DNA of 6,651 nt, taken from positions 1 to 6,651 of the forward strand of contig JAQUYZ010000091.1 of the NCBI GenBank assembly GCA_028691625.1, read 5' to 3'. The notes beneath the pieces were generated by a model, which searched no databases, had not been told where the DNA came from, and saw only the letters and a program-made list of their open reading frames with translations. This document shows positions 1-5,931 of this stretch, piece after piece (within the stretch, counting starts at the first letter, position 1; each line of letters begins with the position of its first letter). Source of the DNA: Eubacteriales bacterium. GTDB taxonomy: Bacteria > Bacillota > Clostridia > Peptostreptococcales > Anaerovoracaceae. A program made the translations under genes and the position numbers.

Positions 1-1923
1 CTCAACCGCTGCTGCGGAATATTGGAACCAATTCCATACACGATCCGATAAACCATTTTCATCCCATTGATGAATCGGTGCAGGACAGAATAAGCCATGC
101 CCTTTTACCGGTGTACCTTTCTGCAGTCCCCAGTTCCCCTGGGTGAACATGGAGGTTGGCGTAAACAAGGATGGAATGTCAATTTCCTGAACATAGGAGC
201 CCGCCAAGAATGCTTTTTTCCCTTTAATTTCAACTTTTGTAGGATGTAACCCATAAACACGGGCAATCTCTTCTTTTAGTTTTGAAACAAGTTCTGCGCA
301 AGCTATCTTAACTGCGTTGCCGGTATTATATGTGGTACGGCTTGATGCAGAATAATTGTCATATGGAGTGATCGCTGTGTCACCCTTTGTAACTCTAACC
401 TCAGAAACCGGTACTCCGAGCTCATTGGCAGCAATTTGTGCCATTGCTGTCGTTGCACCCATCCCGTTTTCGTCACAGCTGATAAACAACTGAATGCTTC
501 CGTCGCTGTTATACCAGACTTCCGCTTCAGAACGTCCCAGCGGGGTATTCTGCTTGCCGCCGACTGCACAGCCCCGTCCTTTTTTCCATACGCCCATATC
601 CTGTTCCGGCATTTCTTCAACTTGAACGGCATCCGCAACACTTTGCAGACACTTCTTTAATCCGATACTGGTGATCAATTCACCAAATGCATTTCTTTCA
701 CCTTTATCGATGATATTCTTCATACGGATTTCAACCGGGCTCATGCCTAATTCGTCAGCCAACTGGTTTACAAGGCACTCGATGCCGAATTCAGCTTCCG
801 GACAGCCAAGGCCCCGGTATTCCGCAGCGGGAACCGTATTGGTAGCGACGGCGCAGGTATCCATCCTCAAATTCGGAAACCGGTAAACCGGAACCGCACC
901 GGAGGAGGAAAGCCGTCCGCTGAAGAACGTATTATTTACACAGGCTCCGATTTCTTCCGCCAGATAATAATCGTTTGCTATGATGGTTCCATCTTTCTTT
1001 GCACCCAGCTTCACCTTGGTGATACACGGCCAATTGGAAGGTGCTCCAATGAATACTTCCTCTCTGGTAAATTGGAAAGAAACAGTTGTTTTCGTTCTCA
1101 AGCACATTAATGCTGTAATCACTTCCACATATGGATTCAGACGAGAACCAAAACTTCCGCCCATATAAGGCTGAATGACCCGTACCATGCTTTCCTTTAT
1201 GTTCAGGATCCTGCAGATGCCTTGTTTAATGACACCGTGTACACCGGCACCATTGGACCACATGGTGATCCCGCCGTCGGAATCATAACGGCAGATTGCA
1301 TTTGCACATTCCAAAGGACTGGCCGTCTTCTTTCCGGTCCAGAATTCTCCTTCGACCGCCACCTCTGCCTGATTCATCGCAGCCGGCACATCTCCGGCGT
1401 GCATTTTAAATGCTCCCACGACATTTGGGGAAACTCTGTTTGAAGCTCTGTCTCCCGGCCTGTCGGAGAATCCCAACGGACGTGTTTCGTATTCGGGGTC
1501 TATGACCGATGCCGCATTTGGATCGATCGCTGCATAGTAATCCAGAACAGCCGGCAATTTTTCGAATTCGACTTCGATCAATTCCACTGCCTTTTCTGCA
1601 ATTTCAAGTGTTTCCGCACATACCAGGGCAACGATCTGCCCTGCCCAAAGTGTTTCATCCTTCGCGATAATGGATGCCTTGGGAAATTGATCCCAATCCA
1701 GACCGGGTTCATGCCCCGTCATTATGTAAATCACTCCATCCAAGGCTTCTGCTTTCCTGATGTCCAGTTTCTTAATCAATGAATGCGCATAAGGACTGCG
1801 CAACGCTTTCATATGTGCCAAATTTGGGAATTGATTGCCGTAATCGCTGGCATATAACCCTTTTCCGGTTACTTTGTCATACGCATCAATTCTTATTTCG
1901 CCTTTGCCGATTAATCCTTCCAC
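1..1923 (-). CDS. Xanthine dehydrogenase-family molybdopterin-binding subunit, partial (C-terminus off left edge)
   Basis: The minus-strand frame is open for 641 codons from a GTG at 1923-1921 to the window edge. AGGAGG lies 6 bases before this GTG, and the only other nearby candidate (TTG) is out of frame and stops at once. The N-terminus (GKGEIRIDAYDKVTGKGLYA) is typical of stand-alone large subunits of molybdenum hydroxylases, which bind the molybdopterin cytosine dinucleotide cofactor and hydroxylate an activated carbon using water. Visible family blocks are MGGSFGSR (residues 254-261), TVPAAEYRGLGCPEAE (363-378), CDENGMGATTAMAQIAANELG-like (483-503) and GDTAITPYDNYSASSRTT (514-531). Members usually have about 750-800 residues, so roughly 110-160 are missing, including the active-site Glu region. 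It is atypical: the usual STQ Gln is replaced in SNGAGVH, GQG reads GMG, and Leu follows GGSFGSR where purine enzymes have Glu. FeS and FAD subunits are not in view. The family is secure; the substrate is unknown and probably not xanthine. Confidence 0.93.
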   Translation of the reverse strand, partial: MEGLIGKGEIRIDAYDKVTGKGLYASDYGNQFPNLAHMKALRSPYAHSLIKKLDIRKAEALDGVIYIMTGHEPGLDWDQFPKASIIAKDETLWAGQIVALVCAETLEIAEKAVELIEVEFEKLPAVLDYYAAIDPNAASVIDPEYETRPLGFSDRPGDRASNRVSPNVVGAFKMHAGDVPAAMNQAEVAVEGEFWTGKKTASPLECANAICRYDSDGGITMWSNGAGVHGVIKQGICRILNIKESMVRVIQPYMGGSFGSRLNPYVEVITALMCLRTKTTVSFQFTREEVFIGAPSNWPCITKVKLGAKKDGTIIANDYYLAEEIGACVNNTFFSGRLSSSGAVPVYRFPNLRMDTCAVATNTVPAAEYRGLGCPEAEFGIECLVNQLADELGMSPVEIRMKNIIDKGERNAFGELITSIGLKKCLQSVADAVQVEEMPEQDMGVWKKGRGCAVGGKQNTPLGRSEAEVWYNSDGSIQLFISCDENGMGATTAMAQIAANELGVPVSEVRVTKGDTAITPYDNYSASSRTTYNTGNAVKIACAELVSKLKEEIARVYGLHPTKVEIKGKKAFLAGSYVQEIDIPSLFTPTSMFTQGNWGLQKGTPVKGHGLFCPAPIHQWDENGLSDRVWNWFQYSAAAVE

Positions 1924-1939
1924 AATTTACCTCCTACTC

Positions 1940-2599
1940 CTATTCTTTTATTTCCAGTTCGTCGATAAGCTGTTCAAAATGGCAGCTTACCTCCGTCGAT
2001 GCCCGCTCTTCATCCCCCGCGGCGATCGCCTCGTACAGGCCTTCGTGACGGACAGAGAGCTGTTCCAATGTCCTGGGTGAAATCCAGGTACCGATATAGG
2101 TCAAATCCTGCATATTGCATTGATCCCATGAACGAAGCAAGATCTCATTTTTAGAAATCGCTACAATTTTCCTGTGAAATAATACGTCTTTCTGAATGTA
2201 GAGGTCGAAGTCCTGCTCTTTCGCAGCTGCCTCCATTTCTTTCATGATGGAGTAAAGCTCTTTTATCTTGTTTTCATCCGCATTTTTCACTGCGTCCTGA
2301 ATCCCCAGCAGTTCCAGATACATACGAACCTTATAAGAGTCCTTCATATCTTTTTGCGTAACTTTTCGAACAAAGCATCCTTTATAGGGAATGTTTTCCA
2401 CCATTCCGATCATTTCCAGCTCCCGGATTGCCTCTCGAACCGGCGATTGGGATACGCCCAGTTCCTTTGCCCAGCGGGTTTCGATAATGCGGTCACCCGG
2501 CTTTAATTCTCCCTTTATAATCGCTTTTTTAATTGAATTTCTTATCTCTTCCCGATATAAAGGACGTTTCTCAATCGGTTTTCTTTTTACTGTATCCAT
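1940..2599 (-). CDS. GntR-family regulator, FCD (FadR) subfamily, copy 1
   Basis: This 219-residue protein is probably a ligand-responsive DNA-binding repressor. Residues about 10-80 form the winged helix-turn-helix (LKPGDRIIE, then the recognition helix in SQSPVREAIRELEM at 50-63). Residues about 85-215 form the all-helical FCD effector domain. The expected metal/ligand set is present: Asp138 and His142 in KDVLFH, His185 in RHEGLY and His207 in CHFEQL. FCD domains commonly bind a divalent metal and a carboxylate effector. The start is supported by AGGAGG placed 6 bases upstream. The gene is the middle one of a three-gene operon: 26 bases after the transaldolase stop and 16 bases before the GTG of the molybdenum subunit, whose ribosome site begins almost at this stop. 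It is a gapless paralogue of the regulator at 3902-4561 (about 61% identical by hand count). The effector is unknown. Confidence 0.95.
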   Translation of the reverse strand: MDTVKRKPIEKRPLYREEIRNSIKKAIIKGELKPGDRIIETRWAKELGVSQSPVREAIRELEMIGMVENIPYKGCFVRKVTQKDMKDSYKVRMYLELLGIQDAVKNADENKIKELYSIMKEMEAAAKEQDFDLYIQKDVLFHRKIVAISKNEILLRSWDQCNMQDLTYIGTWISPRTLEQLSVRHEGLYEAIAAGDEERASTEVSCHFEQLIDELEIKE

Positions 2600-2625
2600 C
2601 CTTCACCTCCTTTTGATTTCTGATT

Positions 2626-3699
2626 TTATTTTGCCGTAATCATGTAGCTCCTGATGACTGCTATCAACTCATCATACCCTTTTAAAAATTGAAGCAGTGT
2701 TTTACGTACCGGTCCGAAGGTGTCAAACTGCTCCTCCGTCATTCCGTCCGGATGATATGCTTTATTGAAGTCGGGGAAGAGCTTCAACTGTTCCAGTATC
2801 TTTTCCTCGACAGGCGTATCGATGTTGTTTTGTACCGGCACTTCACAGCTGTTGAACCGTTTGATCCATTTGTGCGGAATTGTCAGGGACATATCCGCTC
2901 CCATAAACTGTATCCACTGATGCCGATTCCTGTAAGCCGCGGCCAAAAGCTGCGTTCTGTATCCTCTTTCCTTATAGATCTTATATGCGTTTTTCATGAC
3001 AGCCACACCTGCCCAGTTAAAGCATTCCGGATCCACAAGAATATTATCCTTTTCCGCAACCTCCTTCAGCCAGTCATCCAGTCTTCCTACCATAATGGTG
3101 CAGACGGGATGCATGAAAGAGGTGTCTTTTCCTTCTGCCTCTCTTCTTGCAAGTCCGCGTTCCACCGCTTCGGCAACAGCCAAAGCCTGCGGTACGCTGA
3201 AGCTTACGGTCGCATTAATGCTGATCCCCTGATAGGTCGCTTCTTCATATGCCTTGATTCCCGCTTTTGTTGCCGGCATTTTTACCTGGATATTGGGAGC
3301 CAGGGTTCCGAAATGAACTGTCTGGGCAATCATGAGCGCCGCATTTCGATAATATTTCGTATTGGTCTGAATCGAAATTCTGCCCTTCTGTCCCTTTGAT
3401 TCATGAAATACCGGCTCTAAGAGCTTCGCTCCTGCAACCGCCATTTCTTCATTCAGCTTCCATGCGATATCGTCTTCCGTTGCTTCGCCCATCTCAGTAA
3501 TGAGCTCTTTGATTCTGCCTTCATAGGCCCCCATATCTTTCTTTAACACATCCCCGACAATAACCGGGTTGGTTGTTGCTCCAACTGCACCGTATTCCAT
3601 GGCATACGCCAACTCCGGGATAGAGCAGGAATCGTTCCAAAAGTCTGTTGACGTTATCTCCGCCATTTTATGCAATGAACTCTTATATTGATCTGTCAT
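2626..3699 (-). CDS. Transaldolase-family Schiff-base aldolase
   Basis: This 357-residue cytoplasmic protein has the TAL/FSA (alpha/beta)8-barrel signatures. GATTNPVIV (40-48) matches the transaldolase TNP loop. QVKMPATKAG (138-147) carries the Schiff-base lysine, Lys140. GISINATVSFS (158-168) matches the INxT/FS strand, and MVGRLDDW (203-210) carries the phosphate-binding Gly-Arg. An acidic residue at Asp23 fits the proton-relay Asp of strand 1. At the position of the catalytic Glu of true transaldolases it has Gln111 (RISIQTN), as fructose-6-phosphate aldolases do, yet it is much longer than the ~220-residue aldolases. Substrate, and whether it transfers or simply cleaves, cannot be decided. 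The start ATG follows AAAGGTG by about 6 bases. It is the first gene of an operon with a GntR regulator and a molybdenum hydroxylase, transcribed from the promoter at 3823-3796. A role in core pentose phosphate metabolism is unlikely in this context. Confidence 0.9.
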   Translation of the reverse strand: MTDQYKSSLHKMAEITSTDFWNDSCSIPELAYAMEYGAVGATTNPVIVGDVLKKDMGAYEGRIKELITEMGEATEDDIAWKLNEEMAVAGAKLLEPVFHESKGQKGRISIQTNTKYYRNAALMIAQTVHFGTLAPNIQVKMPATKAGIKAYEEATYQGISINATVSFSVPQALAVAEAVERGLARREAEGKDTSFMHPVCTIMVGRLDDWLKEVAEKDNILVDPECFNWAGVAVMKNAYKIYKERGYRTQLLAAAYRNRHQWIQFMGADMSLTIPHKWIKRFNSCEVPVQNNIDTPVEEKILEQLKLFPDFNKAYHPDGMTEEQFDTFGPVRKTLLQFLKGYDELIAVIRSYMITAK

Positions 3700-3727
3700 T
3701 TTTTACACCTTTCCGCCAGTATTTTTC

Positions 3728-3750
3728 AAGGATCAAGAATTGTGATCCTT
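3728..3750 (-). other. Inverted repeat in the transaldolase 5' leader
   Basis: AAGGATCA (3728-3735) and TGATCCTT (3743-3750) form a perfect 8-bp dyad around a 7-base loop. It lies inside the predicted leader, about 30 bases before the start codon. No U-tract follows on either strand, so it is not an intrinsic terminator. It could be an mRNA hairpin or a second protein-binding site. Confidence 0.45.
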
Positions 3751-3769
3751 ACATTCCAACATCGTTTTT

Positions 3770-3786
3770 ATATAATCGATTATATT
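3770..3786. promoter_or_regulatory. Palindromic operator at the transaldolase operon promoter
   Basis: ATATAATCGATTATAT (3770-3785) is a perfect 16-bp palindrome. With the next T it forms a 17-bp sequence repeated exactly at 5759-5775. It begins about 10 bases downstream of the -10 box, so it would cover roughly +5 to +20. That is a classic position for a repressor. The likely binders are the two GntR/FCD regulators encoded in the window (inference). Confidence 0.65.
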
Positions 3787-3795
3787 GATTCTATA

Positions 3796-3823
3796 ATTAT
3801 ATCACCTAATTAAATGATGTCAA
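3796..3823 (-). promoter_or_regulatory. Sigma-A promoter of the transaldolase-gntR-molybdenum hydroxylase operon
   Basis: On the minus strand, -35 TTGACA (3823-3818) and -10 TATAAT (3801-3796) both match consensus exactly, with a 16-bp spacer. Transcription should start near 3789 and give a leader of about 90 bases before the transaldolase ATG. The operator palindrome lies just downstream, so this strong promoter is probably held in check by a repressor. Confidence 0.75.
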
Positions 3824-3837
3824 TATTCTGAGAAGAG

Positions 3838-3871
3838 AAAAAAACAAAATACTCAGCAGTTGAGTATTTTG
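3838..3871 (-). terminator. Intrinsic terminator after the second gntR gene
   Basis: An 11-bp perfect stem (CAAAATACTCA 3845-3855 with TGAGTATTTTG 3861-3871, loop of 5) is followed in the minus direction by seven T residues (3844-3838). It lies 30 bases after the regulator stop and just before the -35 box of the next operon, so it separates the two transcripts. Confidence 0.8.
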
Positions 3872-3901
3872 CTTTTATATCGTTATCTATATCTATATCG
3901 T

Positions 3902-4561
3902 TTATACTATTTTGTCCAGTTCTTCAATCAACCCCTGGAAATGTTGATAGATTGCATCCTGCGCACGCTTGACATCTCTTGCCACGATCGCTTCAAATAA
4001 GTCTTTATGACGTATTGCCAACTCCTCCAGAGATCGATCCGACAGTTGGGTGCCAAAGAATGTAGACTCCTGGATGTGACTTTGCTTCCATAATCGAATC
4101 AGAAGTCTGTTTTGAGATACCTCTATGATTTTTTCATGAAATAATTCGTTCTTTTTCGTATAGGAGTTAAATGCGTTTTTTTTCGCATCTGCTTCCATTT
4201 CTTGATAGATTCTATATATTTCCTTCAACTGTTCCTCCGTTGCACCCTCTACGGCATCTTGAATTCCCAGCATTTCCAAATACATCCGAACCCGATAGGC
4301 ATCCTTCATATCCTGCTTTGTGGCCTTTCGAACGATACAGCCCTGATACGGAATATTTTCAACAAGTCCCATCATCTCCAGCTCTCTGATCGCCTCCCGC
4401 ACGGGTGACTGTGACACGCCCAAATCTTTCGCCCATTGCGTCTCAACGATCCGATCGCCCGGCTTCAGATCGCCCGATGCGATGGCGTCCCGAATGGCAT
4501 TCCCAATTTCTTCCCGATATAAGGGCCTCTTTTCAATTGGTTTTCGCTTTACCTTTGTCAT
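3902..4561 (-). CDS. GntR-family regulator, FCD (FadR) subfamily, copy 2
   Basis: This 219-residue regulator is a gapless paralogue of the one at 1940-2599. The winged helix-turn-helix occupies about residues 10-80, and its recognition segment SQSPVREAIRELEM (50-63) is identical to copy 1. The FCD domain follows from about residue 85. His142, His185 and His207 of the metal/ligand site are present, but the usual Asp is Asn138 (KKNELFH). By hand count identity to copy 1 is 63/80 over the DNA-binding half and 70/139 over the rest, so the two probably share operators but respond to different ligands. The ATG follows AGAGGT by 7 bases. The gene has its own promoter (4621-4593) and terminator (3871-3838), hence is monocistronic. 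It sits between two operator-bearing transcription units that it may control, possibly along with itself. Confidence 0.95.
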   Translation of the reverse strand: MTKVKRKPIEKRPLYREEIGNAIRDAIASGDLKPGDRIVETQWAKDLGVSQSPVREAIRELEMMGLVENIPYQGCIVRKATKQDMKDAYRVRMYLEMLGIQDAVEGATEEQLKEIYRIYQEMEADAKKNAFNSYTKKNELFHEKIIEVSQNRLLIRLWKQSHIQESTFFGTQLSDRSLEELAIRHKDLFEAIVARDVKRAQDAIYQHFQGLIEELDKIV

Positions 4562-4592
4562 CTTATTACCTCTTATTATCCTAATTAGTCAT

Positions 4593-4621
4593 ATAATAGC
4601 AAAATAAATAAAAAAAATCAA
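4593..4621 (-). promoter_or_regulatory. Sigma-A promoter of the second gntR gene
   Basis: On the minus strand, -35 TTGATT (4621-4616) and -10 TATTAT (4598-4593) are separated by 17 bp of T-rich DNA. Transcription would start near 4586, giving a leader of about 25 bases. The dyad at 4631-4646 lies just upstream of the -35 box. Confidence 0.55.
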
Positions 4622-4630
4622 TCAAAATTC

Positions 4631-4646
4631 AAATCGATGTCGATTT
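4631..4646. promoter_or_regulatory. TCGAT-containing inverted repeat upstream of the second gntR gene
   Basis: AAATCGA and TCGATTT form a perfect 7-bp dyad around a TG centre, 10 bases upstream of the -35 box. It carries the same AATCGA/TCGATT half-site letters as the operators at 3770-3786 and 5758-5775 but with two extra central bases. Further AATCAAT and ATTGATT copies flank it. It may be a variant autoregulatory site (inference); the surrounding AT-richness weakens the case. Confidence 0.4.
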
Positions 4647-4678
4647 AATTGATTTCTTTTTAAATGATTTCATGCCGC

Positions 4679-4712
4679 AAAAGGAAAGAAGCACCGGTGC
4701 GGCACTTCTTTC
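4679..4712 (-). terminator. Probable terminator after the 3-hydroxyacyl-CoA dehydrogenase-like gene
   Basis: On the minus strand GAAAGAAG (4712-4705) pairs with CTTCTTTC (4691-4684). Two G-U and two G-C pairs extend the stem inward around a GCACC loop. A pyrimidine run ending CTTTT (4683-4679) follows. It begins 37 bases after the stop codon at 4750. The T-tract is interrupted, so efficiency is uncertain. Confidence 0.6.
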
Positions 4713-4749
4713 ATCAATAGAAAGGTAGGAGAAAATGGAATTGTGCTGG

Positions 4750-5700
4750 TTACTCTGTTGGCATATCCCAGTTGAAATAGCATAAGTACGGTGCGGAAGC
4801 TCTCTTGCGGAAATCTTCCTTCGCTTCTTCCGGCCATTTATAAACGCCTTTGCCCGTTTTCATGCCCAGGTTTTCCTCTTGAACCAGCTTGTTGAAAAAT
4901 TCTGGGGTACAGTTGCAATTGGAGAGCGTCGGTAGCAGATAATCTTCGATGCTCTTGACCAGATCAAGCCCCGCAGCGTCCTGATGCTCAAAAAGGCCAA
5001 CCGAGGTATATCTCGGCATAAAGCTGTACATCAGTGCCTTGTCGATATCCCGCGGAGTCGCCAGCCCCTCTTCCACAATGTGGACCGCCTCACGAAGCAG
5101 CGCATGCTGGAGCCGGTTGGCAACAAATCCCGGCGCAGACCTCTGCATAATGATTGCTTTCCGGCCTGTGGATTCCAGTACATCATATGCCGTCTTTGCC
5201 GCCTCCTCCGCTGTGTATTTGCTTTTCACGATTTCCACAAAAGGAACCAGATGAGGCGGATTGTACGGATGTGCTACGACCAGCTTGTCTTTATGCTTAT
5301 GTAAACCCTCTGCCAAATCATCCGCAGAGAGTGCTGATGTGGAAGACGCCAATGCTTTAAATTGCTTACAGTGTGCTTCTATTTGTTCATATACACAGTA
5401 CTTGACATCCAGCCTTTCAACCACGCATTCAAAAATAAAATCTGTTTGGGCAATCTCATTGTAATCAAAAGTAAAGCTCAGAAGTTTAGCGCAGCGTGCT
5501 GACTGCTCCTCAGTAACTAGGTTTTTGTCAATCAAATCCTTAAAGCACGTATCATAGAGGTCCTTTCCTCTGCTTTTCTCCTGCTCGTTTACTGCAAGCA
5601 TCGTTGTCGGATAGCCGTTGCCGGTAAACAGCGCGGCCATACTGGCTCCGATCATACCTGTTCCAATAATAGAGACATGATTTATGTTTTCTATTTTCAT
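4750..5700 (-). CDS. 3-hydroxyacyl-CoA dehydrogenase-family NAD-dependent dehydrogenase
   Basis: This 316-residue cytoplasmic oxidoreductase has an N-terminal Rossmann domain with GTGMIG (13-18), then SSTSA (119-123), the HPYNP box (144-148) with catalytic His144 and its partner Glu156, and PGFVANRL (190-197). The C-terminal helical domain ends with the family's GMKTGKGVYKW (279-289). It oxidises a 3-hydroxy group with NAD. The NPPHLVPFVEIV stretch resembles the lambda-crystallin/L-gulonate 3-dehydrogenase and carnitine dehydrogenase branch more than the NPAPVMKLVEV of fatty-acid enzymes, so a free hydroxy acid is a plausible substrate (inference). An in-frame ATG at 5709 adds three residues but is only two bases from the AAAGGA ribosome site. 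The ATG at 5700 is 11 bases away and matches the usual N-terminus better. The gene appears monocistronic, with promoter 5805-5778 and terminator 4712-4679. Confidence 0.92.
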   Translation of the reverse strand: MKIENINHVSIIGTGMIGASMAALFTGNGYPTTMLAVNEQEKSRGKDLYDTCFKDLIDKNLVTEEQSARCAKLLSFTFDYNEIAQTDFIFECVVERLDVKYCVYEQIEAHCKQFKALASSTSALSADDLAEGLHKHKDKLVVAHPYNPPHLVPFVEIVKSKYTAEEAAKTAYDVLESTGRKAIIMQRSAPGFVANRLQHALLREAVHIVEEGLATPRDIDKALMYSFMPRYTSVGLFEHQDAAGLDLVKSIEDYLLPTLSNCNCTPEFFNKLVQEENLGMKTGKGVYKWPEEAKEDFRKRASAPYLCYFNWDMPTE

Positions 5701-5720
5701 TTTAATCATTGTCCTTTCTT

Positions 5721-5735
5721 AAGCGTTTTCCGCTT
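5721..5735 (-). other. Small hairpin before the ribosome site of the 3HCDH-like gene
   Basis: AAGCG (5721-5725) and CGCTT (5731-5735) form a 5-bp dyad around five bases, immediately upstream of the AAAGGA ribosome site in the predicted leader. The stem is short and may be chance. If real, it could modulate ribosome access. Confidence 0.2.
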
Positions 5736-5757
5736 TCCCAACAAATTTCAAAATTAT

Positions 5758-5775
5758 AATATAATCGATTATATT
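5758..5775. promoter_or_regulatory. Palindromic operator at the 3HCDH-like gene promoter
   Basis: AATATAATCGATTATATT is a perfect 18-bp palindrome. Positions 5759-5775 are identical to 3770-3786 in front of the transaldolase operon. It starts two bases after the -10 box and spans the predicted start site, where a bound regulator would block RNA polymerase. Sharing between two promoters suggests one regulon, probably under the local GntR/FCD proteins (inference). Confidence 0.68.
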
Positions 5776-5777
5776 TA

Positions 5778-5805
5778 ATTATAGTATCTCGTAATGAAAA
5801 GTCAA
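5778..5805 (-). promoter_or_regulatory. Sigma-A promoter of the 3HCDH-like gene
   Basis: On the minus strand, -35 TTGACT (5805-5800) and a perfect -10 TATAAT (5783-5778) are separated by 16 bp, the same spacing as the transaldolase promoter. Transcription should start near 5771, giving a leader of about 70 bases. The upstream gene's terminator ends 14 bases before the -35 box, so this gene is transcribed independently. Confidence 0.75.
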
Positions 5806-5819
5806 GTGATTTATAACAG

Positions 5820-5851
5820 AAAAGACCATGATACTACAATCATGGCCTTTT
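5820..5851 (-). terminator. Intrinsic terminator after the alcohol dehydrogenase gene
   Basis: Two 13-base arms (5839-5851 and 5820-5832) form a stem around a 6-base loop, ending in TTTT on the minus strand. The single imperfect position is a G-U pair in minus-strand RNA but an A-C mismatch in plus-strand RNA, which supports minus-strand action. It lies 80 bases after the stop at 5932; I see nothing else in that 80-base trailer. Confidence 0.75.
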
Positions 5852-5931
5852 CATCAATTAAACTGTTGTAATTTCCATACAATCCAAGCCCTTGTGCAGG
5901 ATTCAGGATCCCCGCTGCCGGTCCCCGGAAT

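Noticed and set aside
303..641. A 112-codon open frame on the minus strand
   Set aside because: It overlaps, in another frame, the molybdenum hydroxylase frame that is open for 641 codons and carries family motifs.
2689..3399. A 236-codon open frame on the plus strand
   Set aside because: It is antisense to the well-supported transaldolase gene, has no recognisable domain, and its composition is what the reverse complement of a coding frame gives.
3700..3901. A riboswitch or tRNA in the intergenic region
   Set aside because: The region is accounted for by a leader, promoter, operator and terminator; no conserved riboswitch core or cloverleaf could be seen.
3876..3902. Two TATATCGTT copies in a TATC-rich stretch
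   Set aside because: Low-complexity AT DNA between a stop codon and its terminator; two short copies do not make a meaningful repeat array.
1940..4561. The two similar gntR genes as ends of a transposon or recombination repeat
   Set aside because: The similarity is limited to the coding sequence, fades to about 50% in the C-terminal half, and no flanking repeats or transposase are present; gene duplication explains it.
4735..4785. Plus-strand AGGAG ribosome-like site followed by a 16-codon Trp/Cys-rich reading frame
   Set aside because: It mostly overlaps the 3' end of the dehydrogenase gene, has no promoter in view, and is too short to distinguish from chance.
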